Below are positions 24,294-33,803 of a stretch of 64,000 nt of DNA, in pieces. The notes below the pieces were generated by a model. It saw nothing but the letters and a program-made list of their open reading frames with translations. It had not been told where the DNA came from and did not search any database. The DNA lies in assembly GCA_913056345.1 (NCBI GenBank), contig CAJXMH010000007.1, positions 1-64,000 of the forward strand, given 5' to 3'. Within the stretch, counting starts at the first letter, position 1, and each line of letters starts with the position of its first letter. Position numbers and translations under genes: made by a program. The stretch is from an uncultured Flavobacteriales bacterium (GTDB taxonomy: Bacteria > Bacteroidota > Bacteroidia > Flavobacteriales_E > Vicingaceae).

Positions 24294-27164
24294 TCAAGTT
24301 TCTAGCATTTCTATTATCACTGTTGTGCCTTCCCCTCCGCCTAAGTCAGTTTCATTTTCTACTTTAATCTGGATGTTTAAATCGTAGTTTTTGTTTAAAA
24401 GATAAATCTTATCCTCTATTGCTTTATTGCCAAAAGAAAGCCCTTTACTATCCTTCTTTTTCTCTGCTTGTTTGATGCCAATTCCATTATCTTTTATTTT
24501 GATAGTCAGAAGTTGGTTGACATAATTGAACTCCACCCTAAGTTTGCGACCCGATTTTTTTGCCAGCAAGCCGTGTTTAATGGCATTTTCGACAAAAGGT
24601 TGGATTAGCATTACCGGAATTTTCAAGCTTTGGATTAGCTCCTGATCGCCGTAATAAATAATTTCATGATCGAGGTCTCCTCCAAGTCTTAATTTTTCTA
24701 ATTTCAGATACTCTTCAAGGGTTTTTACCTCTTCTTCAATTTCGATAAAATCTTTTTTTGATTGTTTGAGGTAGCTTCTGATCAAATCAGCAAAGTCGGC
24801 CAAGTACTCACTCGCTAGCTCTTTTTGATTGGAAAGAATGTAGTCCTGGATAGAGTTTAAGGCATTGAAAACAAAATGAGGATTCATTTGGGCCTGAAGC
24901 GCTTTGATCTTATGAATTTGCCTTTCTTTATCGGCTATTTCTCTTTCTCGCTCAAGCTTCTCTAAGTAAAGGTTTCGGTTGATTATAATTTTAGATATGA
25001 TAAAGGCCAGCGCAACTAAACTTATAAATAGAAGAAGATAAAACCAAGTAGACTTAAACCAAGCTTCTTGGATTTTAAAGTTAAGCATTTGGCTATCACT
25101 GCAGAATCCTGACCCTGAGCAGGCTCTAATTTCAACTTGGTAGTTGCCCGGAGCAAGTTGTTGAAAATCTAGTTTACTGAGATTTCCTGGCGACTTTGTC
25201 CAATCCGTTTCTTGATTAAGGAAGCGGTATTCGATGTAATCTTTTCCTAAGCTAGCGATGTGGTATGAATTTAATACTACGCTTATGCTGTTTTCACGGT
25301 GATCAAGTTCTTCTAGACGGTCAAAAGAAATGGGTGTTTCATTAACCTGTATTTCTTTGATCTGCAAGTTTGGCTTACTTTGATTCTTAAAGTTTTTATT
25401 GAGGTCGAGGATTTGCAGTCCATTAGGATTTACGATCCATAGTTGGTCGTCTTTCAATTTTAAACCGAGTATTTCTTTTGAAAGAAGTCCATTGCTTTGG
25501 TTGAGGTAGGACTTTTGTCTGGTCTCTTTATTGAAAAGGCATAATTCCCGGTCACTTGCTAAGATGAGCGTATTGCCGTATTCTTCAATAATGTGGAAGT
25601 CTTGTTCAAAACTTTCAACTTTTTCCCAGGTGTCACCTTTCTGCAAATAAAGGTCTTGATTTGTATCGAAAATCCACATTCCACCTCCAATTCTCGCCTT
25701 TATGCTATGGGCATAAGTGCCTTTTGTTTTATTGATCTTTACTGGCCTAAATTTCTCATCTGCTCTTGTTTTGTAGTGAAGCCCATCAATAAAGTCCACA
25801 AATAAAGTTTGACTCTTTTGATCAAAATCAATTAGCTTACACCTTTTGTAGCGGTCGGTAAAAACACTGTCATTTTTATACCTTCTTAAGGTGTGCGAAT
25901 AGGTAGCATAATAGAACCCATAGGCCTTGGCAACTCTTTTAAAACGAATTGGACTAAGTCCAAATTTGCCTTCAATTTCTTGACTGAAAGGGCTGCGTTT
26001 AAAGCTTGCTAGCACTTTAGAATTGGTGTTGTCAAAATACAGCGGACCTAGATTACTTCCTTTATAGTCTAATTTACTGAGCTCAAGACTTTCAAGGTCT
26101 AGCTCCCACAATTGTCCTTCTTGGTCTTGAAAGAAGAACTTTTCATGGCTGAAAGTAAAAGTTTGAATTTCAGTATCCCCCCAGCTTATATTTTGAATAG
26201 TCGAATTTGAAATAATCTTCACACCATGATTCAGGGTAGCAATCAGGGAGATTCTGTTATCAAGCTGATAATATTTTGAACAACTGTTTCTACTAAGTTG
26301 AAAATGTTGATTTACAAGCTTCCAATTATTGGTATTGATTAATTTGAAACCACTTTTACTAAGAAGCGCTAATGTGCTATCATTTACCTTTTGGAAGAGG
26401 TTATAGTTAGTTAAACCTGTAGTTAGCGATTTAACTTTCTGCAAGGAATAAGGCGGATCAAGCCTTATTTGGTAAATGTTAATATGCTCATTAAAAATAT
26501 TGAATATGAGCGCTTTATCATCTTCTACTACAAGTTCAATTTTTTTTTGGTCAGGCAGATCGAAGCGTTTTAGATCCTCAATTTCTCCATTGGGTTTGAT
26601 AAAAAAGAGTTCGTGTTCAGTGCTATTTTTCTCAGAACTTATGCCATAAATGCCATTTGAATTATGACCTATTTGGGGAAACTTTTTCTCTTCGAGCGTT
26701 TTTGTTTTTGCGGGTGTTTTATCGAGATCCAGGTATACTAAATTTTCAGACCCGTCTATAACCATTAAAGGATAATAGCTTAGGTCATAATAAATCGACG
26801 CTCCTGTATTTTCTGAACGATCTAAAAATAGCTCAATGGTGCCATTTTCAAAGTAAAAGATTTGTCCATTAAAATTGCTAAACCAGATTCTACCTTTCGG
26901 ATCTTCCTTTAAATTAGTGTACTCAATAGGGTAGCCTTGTAATTTGTAGTTTTTTATAGAATCTCCATTGAAGTGATATAAGCCGCTATTACTGCCAAAA
27001 TAAAGGCCACTTTTTATTTCTAAAATGTCGTAAATGGTTTTTTCTTGTAGTCCAAAAACTGCATTGAAAGAAACTGCATTGTAATTAGGTTTTTGTATTT
27101 CTGCCTTCAGGCTGAAGCACAATAAAAAGATAAAAGTGAATAGTAGTGTAGTATGTCGAAGCAT
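24294..27164 (-). CDS. Hybrid-free sensor histidine kinase, LytS-type, with large beta-propeller-like sensor domain
   Basis: Inner-membrane sensor of 956 residues. A signal peptide or anchor covers residues 1-21. A long periplasmic region of short beta repeats (about 30-610, propeller-like, for example YFGSNSGLYHFNGDSIKNY) precedes a Y_Y_Y/immunoglobulin-like domain (about 615-700). One membrane helix lies at about 707-727, followed by a short coiled coil. The His_kinase domain (LytS family) has NPHFVFNALNS with His763, the N-box ENAIKHG with Asn860 and DNGIGI near 892. No receiver or DNA-binding domain is fused. The start overlaps the stop of the response regulator gene by one base (TAATG), making them a cognate pair. 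The ligand is unknown. Confidence 0.92.
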   Translation of the reverse strand: MLRHTTLLFTFIFLLCFSLKAEIQKPNYNAVSFNAVFGLQEKTIYDILEIKSGLYFGSNSGLYHFNGDSIKNYKLQGYPIEYTNLKEDPKGRIWFSNFNGQIFYFENGTIELFLDRSENTGASIYYDLSYYPLMVIDGSENLVYLDLDKTPAKTKTLEEKKFPQIGHNSNGIYGISSEKNSTEHELFFIKPNGEIEDLKRFDLPDQKKIELVVEDDKALIFNIFNEHINIYQIRLDPPYSLQKVKSLTTGLTNYNLFQKVNDSTLALLSKSGFKLINTNNWKLVNQHFQLSRNSCSKYYQLDNRISLIATLNHGVKIISNSTIQNISWGDTEIQTFTFSHEKFFFQDQEGQLWELDLESLELSKLDYKGSNLGPLYFDNTNSKVLASFKRSPFSQEIEGKFGLSPIRFKRVAKAYGFYYATYSHTLRRYKNDSVFTDRYKRCKLIDFDQKSQTLFVDFIDGLHYKTRADEKFRPVKINKTKGTYAHSIKARIGGGMWIFDTNQDLYLQKGDTWEKVESFEQDFHIIEEYGNTLILASDRELCLFNKETRQKSYLNQSNGLLSKEILGLKLKDDQLWIVNPNGLQILDLNKNFKNQSKPNLQIKEIQVNETPISFDRLEELDHRENSISVVLNSYHIASLGKDYIEYRFLNQETDWTKSPGNLSKLDFQQLAPGNYQVEIRACSGSGFCSDSQMLNFKIQEAWFKSTWFYLLLFISLVALAFIISKIIINRNLYLEKLEREREIADKERQIHKIKALQAQMNPHFVFNALNSIQDYILSNQKELASEYLADFADLIRSYLKQSKKDFIEIEEEVKTLEEYLKLEKLRLGGDLDHEIIYYGDQELIQSLKIPVMLIQPFVENAIKHGLLAKKSGRKLRVEFNYVNQLLTIKIKDNGIGIKQAEKKKDSKGLSFGNKAIEDKIYLLNKNYDLNIQIKVENETDLGGGEGTTVIIEMLET

Positions 27165-27913
27165 TAGCTCAATCTATTTAGTACCTCTTGCTTCCTATTT
27201 CTTGCAATCGGAACAATGTTATCATTGTCCAATACGAGGTATCCACCATCTTTATGGCTGTATTGTTTGAGAAATCGCATATTGATGAAATGCGACCTGT
27301 GAGGTTTTAAGAAGGATTTATTTTCTTCCAACAGCTCAACAAAGTGTTTTAGAGGTTTTGAAATAACTTTTTTTTGCCCAGATTTTAAAGCGATCTTAGT
27401 GTACATGCCATCTGCTTCCAACTGAATAATGTCTTCTATTGGCACAAATTCAACTCCATCAGCAAGAGGTAAACCTATTTTCTCAAAGTTCTTGGTCATG
27501 AGGCTACTGTGGAGTAAGCGCAGTTGCTCTTGAATACTTTCTTGCTTTTGGTCAGCCTCTACTTTTTTGATTACTTCTTTTACTTTTTGTGGTCTGATGG
27601 GTTTCAATAAATAATCAAATGCATTCATTTCAAATGCCTTCAAGGCAAATTCCTGATAAGCGGTTGTAAATACAAGATGAAACGAGACTTCTTCTTCAGG
27701 AAGCTTGTTTAAAATGTCTGTTCCTTTTCCACCTGGCATTTCAATATCCATGAATACAAGGTCGGCTTGTTCTTTTTTTATTAGCTTAACCGCATCATTT
27801 AAATTGGATGCTTCAAAAAGCTCTAGCTTACCGTTTTCAGACTCGTACTGCTCAATAATTCCTCTTAGCAGACTTCGAGCTCTTTCTTCATCATCAACAA
27901 TTAAGATTTTCAT
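27164..27913 (-). CDS. LytTR-family response regulator
   Basis: A 249-residue two-component regulator. The receiver domain (1-120) has the acidic pair DDEE at 7-10, phosphoacceptor Asp56 in LVFMDIEMPG, and Lys in YLLKPIRP. The LytTR DNA-binding domain (about 150-247) carries the typical KPHRSHFINMRFL segment. The open frame extends six residues upstream to a weaker Met, but the ATG at 27913 (MKILIVDDEE) is the normal start. First gene of the regulator-kinase pair. The downstream LamG gene is an obvious candidate target. Confidence 0.95.
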   Translation of the reverse strand: MKILIVDDEERARSLLRGIIEQYESENGKLELFEASNLNDAVKLIKKEQADLVFMDIEMPGGKGTDILNKLPEEEVSFHLVFTTAYQEFALKAFEMNAFDYLLKPIRPQKVKEVIKKVEADQKQESIQEQLRLLHSSLMTKNFEKIGLPLADGVEFVPIEDIIQLEADGMYTKIALKSGQKKVISKPLKHFVELLEENKSFLKPHRSHFINMRFLKQYSHKDGGYLVLDNDNIVPIARNRKQEVLNRLS

Positions 27914-28072
27914 TATTCCTTTTTTACACAAAGAAGTTAGGTAAGCAAAGAAAGGCTTTTCAGCTTACAAATAAGATGTGATTTGCTGAATGGTATGTTT
28001 AGTTTGCTCAACGTCGCATAAGTGCAAATAAGCGAATCTTTAGTTGAGCTTATATAGCTCGTATTTTTTCTA

Positions 28073-28080
28073 TAATTTTG
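28073..28080 (+). promoter_or_regulatory. Candidate -7 element for the zinc-ribbon gene
   Basis: TAATTTTG matches TAnnTTTG and sits 46 bases upstream of the start at 28127, in the 213-base gap after the divergent response regulator. No TTTG is found at the normal -33 distance. Confidence 0.35.
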
Positions 28081-28126
28081 TGCTCTATTTATCATTGGTA
28101 AATCACCCAGATAACTCAAATTTATT

Positions 28127-28939
28127 ATGGCTAAAAAGGCTAATAGTTCAGAAGCAACAGTAGAACAGCGCTTGCAAGCACTTTACGACTTACAAGTAAT
28201 TGATTCAAAAATCGATAAAATTAGAACCGTAAGAGGAGAGCTTCCTTTAGAAGTTCAAGACCTTGAAGACGAAGTGGCAGGGTTAGAAACACGTGTTCAA
28301 AAGGCTGAACAAGGTATCAAGTCACTTGAAACAGAAATAGCAAATAAAAAACTCCTGATCAAAGAGTCAGAAACAGCTATTAAGAAATACGAAGAGCAGC
28401 AAAAAAATGTACGTAACAACAGAGAGTTTGACGCTATTTCTAAAGAGATGGAATACCAAGCTTTAGAAATTGAATTGGCTAAAAAGCACATCAAAGAATT
28501 TGAAGCTCAAATAGAGAATAAGAAAGAAATCAATTCTGCTTCAAAAGAAAAATTGGAGCAAACCCAAAACGAGCTTACTCACAAACAAAACGAATTAGAG
28601 GAGATCATTGCTGAGACCGAAAAAGAGGAACAAGCGCTTCTGAAACAATCAGAAAAAGCAAGTAAGGTAATAGAAGACCGTTTGCTTGCAGCTTACAAGC
28701 GAATTCGAGATAATGCTAGAAATGGCTTAGCAGTTGTTCCAGTGGAAAGAAGTGCATGTGGTGGTTGCTTTAATAAAATTCCACCACAGCGACAGTTAGA
28801 TATAAATACCCATAAAAAGGTAATTGTATGTGAGCACTGTGGAAGGATTTTAATAGATCCTAAGATGGCAGGAATTGAAGAGCCTGTTGAAGAGAAAAAG
28901 CCTAAAAGAAGAACTAAGAGAAAGACAGCCAAAAAGTAA
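28127..28939 (+). CDS. C4-type zinc-ribbon coiled-coil protein
   Basis: A 270-residue cytoplasmic protein. A long coiled coil (about residues 10-190, heptad-rich in Glu, Lys, Leu) leads to a zinc ribbon with CGGC and CEHC pairs (about residues 208-240, including FNKIPPQRQLDI). A basic tail PKRRTKRKTAKK follows. This architecture is the zf-RING_7/CT398-like family, whose role is unclear. It usually neighbours the Nif3 gene in this phylum; here the two are separated by the LamG/sensor genes. It ends in a strong terminator. Confidence 0.9.
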   Translation: MAKKANSSEATVEQRLQALYDLQVIDSKIDKIRTVRGELPLEVQDLEDEVAGLETRVQKAEQGIKSLETEIANKKLLIKESETAIKKYEEQQKNVRNNREFDAISKEMEYQALEIELAKKHIKEFEAQIENKKEINSASKEKLEQTQNELTHKQNELEEIIAETEKEEQALLKQSEKASKVIEDRLLAAYKRIRDNARNGLAVVPVERSACGGCFNKIPPQRQLDINTHKKVIVCEHCGRILIDPKMAGIEEPVEEKKPKRRTKRKTAKK

Positions 28940-28960
28940 TAAGGACTTTAAACACAAATA

Positions 28961-28991
28961 AAAAAGGAGCTAAAATTTAGCTCCTTTTTTT
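28961..28991. terminator. Intrinsic terminator after the zinc-ribbon gene, bidirectional
   Basis: A-rich flank, then GGAGCTA (28966-28972) paired with TAGCTCC (28978-28984) around AAATT, followed by seven T. A symmetric A run on the left side lets it also serve the convergent DUF5723 gene. Confidence 0.85.
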
Positions 28992-29010
28992 GTCTCAGAG
29001 TTTTACTCGG

Positions 29011-30405
29011 CTAGTCGTCATCATTTTCTGATTCTGTTTCACCAATAGCGCCTTTATATGTTGACCTTAATTCGGTTGACTTATCGCTCCCAAAAATAAA
29101 GTTGATGCCAAACCTCAATTGCAGGTGTCTGGTATGCTGAGGTCTAAAAGCCCCTAGTAAATTATCGCTTACCACATAAAGCTGCACAGGTCCCGGATTA
29201 AAGTTTAATCCAACGCCCAAGTTGTTGAAGCTTCTGTTTATGTAGCTGTAAGAAGCGGCTAGCGTAATCCATTTGGTCATTTTACGGTTATAATGCAAAG
29301 TAAAAGAGGGCTTGATACTTCTCCTGAATATTTCTGATTGGATAATTACCCCGCCAAAACTTCTTTCATTTACGCGATAATTCGCTCCGATCATGAATCT
29401 TGAAGTGAGCGGTGCAGAATAGCCGTCATTATTCGTTTCTACATCAAAAGCTTCTTCTAAAGAATCTGCAACACGATCAAAAGAAGTTTCCGAACTAGTT
29501 GTATCATCATCTCCAAATGCACTAATTTCTATTCCGCTATAAGTAAAGTTTCCTTTTGTAGTAAATGAGCTTGTAAAATCATTCCATTGAATAAACCCTA
29601 AGTCTAGGACGCTAGCGTTTAAGCTAAGTTTATCAGTAAGGTCGTAATTGGCTCCAAGGTCAATCCCAAAACCTCTATTGCCTCTCCCGGTCAGGTAATT
29701 AGACGTTCCCTCTTCTGCAAAGTCGACATTATCAAAACCAGCAGTGCGTATGTCTATATTAGCATCAGCGGTTACTGCAAAAGTGTTGGGGTCTGTAAAA
29801 ATGGAAATATCAGTTTCCTTAGAATAAATATTTTCCATTCCATAAAGGTATTTCGCTCTTGCTCCTAGCCTAAGCTTTTGAGTCAGTTGGTGGGATAAGC
29901 CAAATGCATATTCCCTGTAGTGCGCCAAATTTATACCAATCCCATTCAGGTCTGCTGAATTGTCCTCAAAAGATGCATTGCCTTCATAAACAAAGCGAAT
30001 AAAGTCTTTCGGATAGCCTAATTTAAATGACCCTACTTCAGAGACGCTGAAGCTTAATTGTGTGCGATCATTGAGGCTCAAACCAAAAGATAAAAGGTCA
30101 ATTCTTGTATTGAAGGATAGGAAGTTGTCATCCTCAACTTCGTTTAAGAGGGCGTCAAAATCCAGTAATAGATCGTTGTTTCTTTTTCTTATAATATCCG
30201 AGTAAGCAAAGCCACTGTTACTCAAGCTTAAGTAATTAGAAGAAATTCCCGGTAGCCCAAGAAACCATTTGCCGTTGAATTGGTTGGACGGATTACTATA
30301 GGCAGATTGAGGTATTTCATCTAAGTTATACATGGTAAGATCCTGCTGAGCATGAGCTAGGATACTAAACATAGAAAAGAGAAGTGCTAGTCTTATCTTA
30401 TACAT
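29011..30405 (-). CDS. DUF5723-family outer-membrane beta-barrel protein
   Basis: A 464-residue protein with a signal peptide (cut near AHAQ) and alternating beta strands throughout, ending in an aromatic-hydrophobic strand (QLRFGINFIFG) before an acidic tail ESENDDD. The N-terminal TMYNLDEIPQSAYSNP and GLPGISSNYLSLSNSGF segments are typical of DUF5723 proteins of Bacteroidota, related in shape to PorV/OmpP1-type barrels. Function unknown. It is 3 bases downstream of a 535-residue lipoprotein gene, so the two probably work together at the outer membrane. Confidence 0.82.
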   Translation of the reverse strand: MYKIRLALLFSMFSILAHAQQDLTMYNLDEIPQSAYSNPSNQFNGKWFLGLPGISSNYLSLSNSGFAYSDIIRKRNNDLLLDFDALLNEVEDDNFLSFNTRIDLLSFGLSLNDRTQLSFSVSEVGSFKLGYPKDFIRFVYEGNASFEDNSADLNGIGINLAHYREYAFGLSHQLTQKLRLGARAKYLYGMENIYSKETDISIFTDPNTFAVTADANIDIRTAGFDNVDFAEEGTSNYLTGRGNRGFGIDLGANYDLTDKLSLNASVLDLGFIQWNDFTSSFTTKGNFTYSGIEISAFGDDDTTSSETSFDRVADSLEEAFDVETNNDGYSAPLTSRFMIGANYRVNERSFGGVIIQSEIFRRSIKPSFTLHYNRKMTKWITLAASYSYINRSFNNLGVGLNFNPGPVQLYVVSDNLLGAFRPQHTRHLQLRFGINFIFGSDKSTELRSTYKGAIGETESENDDD

Positions 30406-30408
30406 GGC

Positions 30409-32016
30409 TTAGTCGATTAAAATTGTTCCTTTTAACCCAAGAGCAATATCTAGTTTATGCTCGGGAGTAAAACTCACCGTATCAGGGATAGTCTGATTGG
30501 CATTTCGGGTATCGAGTACCGCTCTTAAAAGAATTTTACTGCTGTTTGCAATATTTTGGAGTCTGTCGCGATCAACTTCGAAATCTCGTATATCACTAGA
30601 AGGGGCGTTTAATAAGCCTGGGGGTACAATAGATTCGGCACCATTTCCAAAAATAGAGTCTATTGGGGTGTAGTTGTCATCGGTGAAAACCAATTGCATG
30701 TTAGCTTCTATGGGAAATCCATTAGTAGCAGATACCCTTAGAATACCTTTTTCTAATTCGTCAATATTCTCGAAAGTAAGGTCTAAGGTGTCTACAAGCG
30801 TAAACGATTGAACAAAGCCTTCAAAAGGAATACGTAGGGATACGTCTAAGCCAATTTTACTGGTGTCAGTTAAGTAGTTGCGAATATTACCGTTGGAATT
30901 ACCATTATTGAAGGTGGCTCGAGCATCATACACGATTTCTTCAGGAAAGGAAGAGATAACCGTAGCAATATTACTATTGGAGGGCCTATTACGGTCAATC
31001 GGGATAAAGGTTGTATCAACCCCAAAACCACTTAAGTATTGAAGCGTTTGTGGATTGTTGGGAAGTACAATGTCAATGCTACGATCTGCAGGGTTTCTAG
31101 CACCTTCATTTCTTGATTTAAGGGTCTCAAATTCAAGGTCTACCGGTAAGCCATAGCTATTGAAAATAGTGACATCAAGAGATGGGTTACTCAAGAAAAT
31201 TTCACCATTTATAAAATTTCTAAAAAGGTTAATTGGAATAGTATCAATATCAAGGTCTTGGGTTTCTTGCCCTAAGAATCCTACGAATTCACGAAAATCC
31301 ATGTTTCGAATTTGACCACGAATGGTCAGATCCTCTCCCGTGGTGGAGCCGATTCCATTTGTAGGGGTAATGGTTACGCTTACCGATAGTGGTATGGTGC
31401 TGTGGTTTTGAGAACCATAAGTCATATCGATAGTGTAATCTACCAAGCTTACCAATTCTGATCTAATGGTAGGAGAAGAGCCTGTTCTTGCTGGCAGGTT
31501 GTAGTTTAAGCTAAGCGTTTGGCCATTTGCATCAATGAAACCAGGTAGTTGCACGGTAGCTTGAACATTGTGTCTGAATTCATTTTCTAGCGTTAAGGCC
31601 AAATCACCATTTTTAAGTAATAAACTGTCAATTTCCACAGTACTATTAAAGTTAATTTGTCGATTGACGGTTGGAAGGGTAATTGCGGGTCCTCCAGTAG
31701 AGGGTATGCTAGCATTTATGGATTCCGTAAAACTTTGATTGGGTAGATCTACAAAAAAGTCTCCTGCAGATGAAAATACTCTGCCATCGTAAACGACTTG
31801 TAAAATTTTGTTGTCAGGGTTTTGTTGTATGATCCCATTCGTATCTGTAGCTAGAATGATATCTTCTAGGTTTAAAGAAGAGTTTACTAGCGGAACTGCA
31901 AGTTCAGGTCTCCAGTCTTCTGTGGTGATCTTATCAAACTCAAAATAGTCTTCAGTGCAAGCTGCAAGAACGAGCGAAACTGTTATCACAGAAAGAAATA
32001 CTTTCAATCTTTTCAT
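30409..32016 (-). CDS. Large predicted lipoprotein, unknown function, paired with DUF5723 protein
   Basis: A 535-residue exported lipoprotein. The signal peptide ends in the lipobox LVLAAC (Cys20), followed by acidic TEDYFEF. The rest is rich in Thr, Ser, Asn and Asp with strand-length hydrophobic stretches, suggesting several beta-sandwich domains. No catalytic motif or known repeat was recognised. First gene of a two-gene operon with the DUF5723 barrel, separated from it by 3 bases. By analogy with other lipoprotein/barrel pairs in this phylum it may form a surface complex, but that is inference. Confidence 0.8.
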   Translation of the reverse strand: MKRLKVFLSVITVSLVLAACTEDYFEFDKITTEDWRPELAVPLVNSSLNLEDIILATDTNGIIQQNPDNKILQVVYDGRVFSSAGDFFVDLPNQSFTESINASIPSTGGPAITLPTVNRQINFNSTVEIDSLLLKNGDLALTLENEFRHNVQATVQLPGFIDANGQTLSLNYNLPARTGSSPTIRSELVSLVDYTIDMTYGSQNHSTIPLSVSVTITPTNGIGSTTGEDLTIRGQIRNMDFREFVGFLGQETQDLDIDTIPINLFRNFINGEIFLSNPSLDVTIFNSYGLPVDLEFETLKSRNEGARNPADRSIDIVLPNNPQTLQYLSGFGVDTTFIPIDRNRPSNSNIATVISSFPEEIVYDARATFNNGNSNGNIRNYLTDTSKIGLDVSLRIPFEGFVQSFTLVDTLDLTFENIDELEKGILRVSATNGFPIEANMQLVFTDDNYTPIDSIFGNGAESIVPPGLLNAPSSDIRDFEVDRDRLQNIANSSKILLRAVLDTRNANQTIPDTVSFTPEHKLDIALGLKGTILID

Positions 32017-32071
32017 ACTTAGAGGGTGTTAATTAAAGGTAAATATACTCTAATGTAAATTTTTACAAAAT

Positions 32072-32677
32072 TTAGAGAGCCAATTTTGTCTGTTTTGGAA
32101 GCAATTGAAAACTTTTACGGTGGTGTATACATGGGCCATACTTTTTAATAGCTTCTCGATGAGCTTTAGTAGGATAGCCAAAATTTTTTTCCCATTTGTA
32201 ATTAGGGAATTCTTCTGCTAATTGTTCCATGTAATGATCCCTGTATGTTTTAGCAAGAATAGATGCTGCTGCAATGCTTTTAAAGCGAGCATCTCCTTTT
32301 ATCATACAATGGTGCGCATAATCATGGTAGGGAATGAAACGATTGCCATCAATTAGCAGGCTATTAAAGTCTATTTTCAGTTGGTCAATTGCTTTGTGCA
32401 TGGCTAAAAAAGAAGCATTTAAAATATTATGCTCATCTATTTCTTTTGGGCTTAAAGAAGCGACAGCGTAATCAAGTACATTATCTTCGATCCAATACTT
32501 TAATTCGTTTCGCTTTTTTTTGGTCAATTTTTTAGAGTCATCTAGTTGACTGTTTTTTTTCTTTGGATCTAGAATAACGGCTGCAGCAAATACAGGGCCT
32601 GCCAAGCAACCTCTTCCTGCCTCATCGCAGCCTACTTCTATTTTGTCTTTCTGGTGGTAGCTCTTGAGCCTAGCCAT
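32072..32677 (-). CDS. rnhB: Ribonuclease HII
   Basis: Removes ribonucleotides and RNA primers from DNA. The 201-residue protein has the RNase HII signature VGCDEAGRGCLAGPV with Asp18 and Glu19, a further Asp in LLIDGNRF, and KGDARFKSIAAASILAK including the fourth catalytic Asp. Length is normal. Its start overlaps the stop of the glycosyltransferase gene by 8 bases, so it is carried in the polysaccharide transcript. Confidence 0.96.
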   Translation of the reverse strand: MARLKSYHQKDKIEVGCDEAGRGCLAGPVFAAAVILDPKKKNSQLDDSKKLTKKKRNELKYWIEDNVLDYAVASLSPKEIDEHNILNASFLAMHKAIDQLKIDFNSLLIDGNRFIPYHDYAHHCMIKGDARFKSIAAASILAKTYRDHYMEQLAEEFPNYKWEKNFGYPTKAHREAIKKYGPCIHHRKSFQLLPKQTKLAL

Positions 32678-33800
32678 TTTTCTGGGTTTTAAGCATGCTT
32701 TCCCAAAGAAGGTCTGCTGTTCTGCTCCATGAGAAATCTTGAGCTCTTTTTAATCCCTTTTCGATCAACTCCTGTTTAAGCTTTTTATTTTCCATTAGTT
32801 TTTGCATTGCATGGGCGATCTGCTGTTCACTCTTTGGCTTGCAAAGAATGGCGGCGTCTTGTGCTATTTCAGGCATAGAACTGACATTAGAAGTAATGAC
32901 CGGAGTGCCTGACTGAAAGGCTTCTAGTATGGGAATTCCAAAGCCTTCAAAATAGGGTAGGTAAGTTAGTCCATCAGCTGCAGCCAACATTTTACTGAGT
33001 TGTTCGTCACTTTGTCTTCCGCAGAACACTACTGAGTTTTTTGCTAGCATTTCCTGATAAAGCTCTTCCAGTTCAGTTGGCCACCATTTTCTGTTTCCAA
33101 CTACCAAAAGTTTGGTGTTATGCTTATCCGTTTTTTTAAAAAGTTCAAAAGCCTTAAAAAGGTGCTCTAAGTTTTTTCTGGGGTGCAGCGTTCCAATAAA
33201 AATAAAATAGGGATAACCATTGCTGTAGCTTGCTTTAAGCTGACTTTTTTCCTCCTCAGTTATAGGCTTAAAGCTTTCTAATGCTCCATTATACACCACA
33301 TCAATTCTATCAGTTTTTATTCTATAGGTTCTACAAATGTCAGCTTTAGAAAAGGCAGAAACTGTGGCAATTCTGCTTGCACGTTGTGCAAATTTTGGGA
33401 AATAGTGTCGTAAATATTTTCGGTGGCTTGCAATTATATTTTCAGGATGGTGTACGAAATTTAGGTCGTGAATTACCCCTAAGCTAGGACAGTTTAATTC
33501 TGGGGGAATCCACCCTTCCGGGGAGAGAAAAAGGTCGTAAGAGCCTTTGTTTACAAACTTTTTAAGGCGTAATTCAAACCAGATCCACCAAAGTATCGGA
33601 TGACGAGCCGGCGGACTTAGTTTATGGAAGCTAACGTTGGACGGAAAATTGAACCCTGAAGGAGGCTTTCGGTCGAATATGAAGTCAAAATGATGTTCAG
33701 AATGCTTCTCGCAAATGAGCTTTAAGCTTTCAAAAGTAAATCTAGCGATACCATCCATTTTTCCTGGAACAAGCAATCGCGTATTTACTGCTATGCGCAT
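32670..33800 (-). CDS. Glycosyltransferase family 4
   Basis: A 376-residue GT-B fold glycosyltransferase. The C-terminal half carries FIGTLHPRKNLEHLF, and the donor-binding EX7E motif FEGFGIPILEAFQSG. GT4 enzymes transfer sugars from nucleotide donors with retention, typically in surface polysaccharide synthesis. It sits between a methyltransferase gene (3 bases upstream) and rnhB, next to flippase, Wzz-like and ligase genes. Donor and acceptor unknown. Confidence 0.92.
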   Translation of the reverse strand: MRIAVNTRLLVPGKMDGIARFTFESLKLICEKHSEHHFDFIFDRKPPSGFNFPSNVSFHKLSPPARHPILWWIWFELRLKKFVNKGSYDLFLSPEGWIPPELNCPSLGVIHDLNFVHHPENIIASHRKYLRHYFPKFAQRASRIATVSAFSKADICRTYRIKTDRIDVVYNGALESFKPITEEEKSQLKASYSNGYPYFIFIGTLHPRKNLEHLFKAFELFKKTDKHNTKLLVVGNRKWWPTELEELYQEMLAKNSVVFCGRQSDEQLSKMLAAADGLTYLPYFEGFGIPILEAFQSGTPVITSNVSSMPEIAQDAAILCKPKSEQQIAHAMQKLMENKKLKQELIEKGLKRAQDFSWSRTADLLWESMLKTQKNG

Positions 33801-33803
33801 GTA

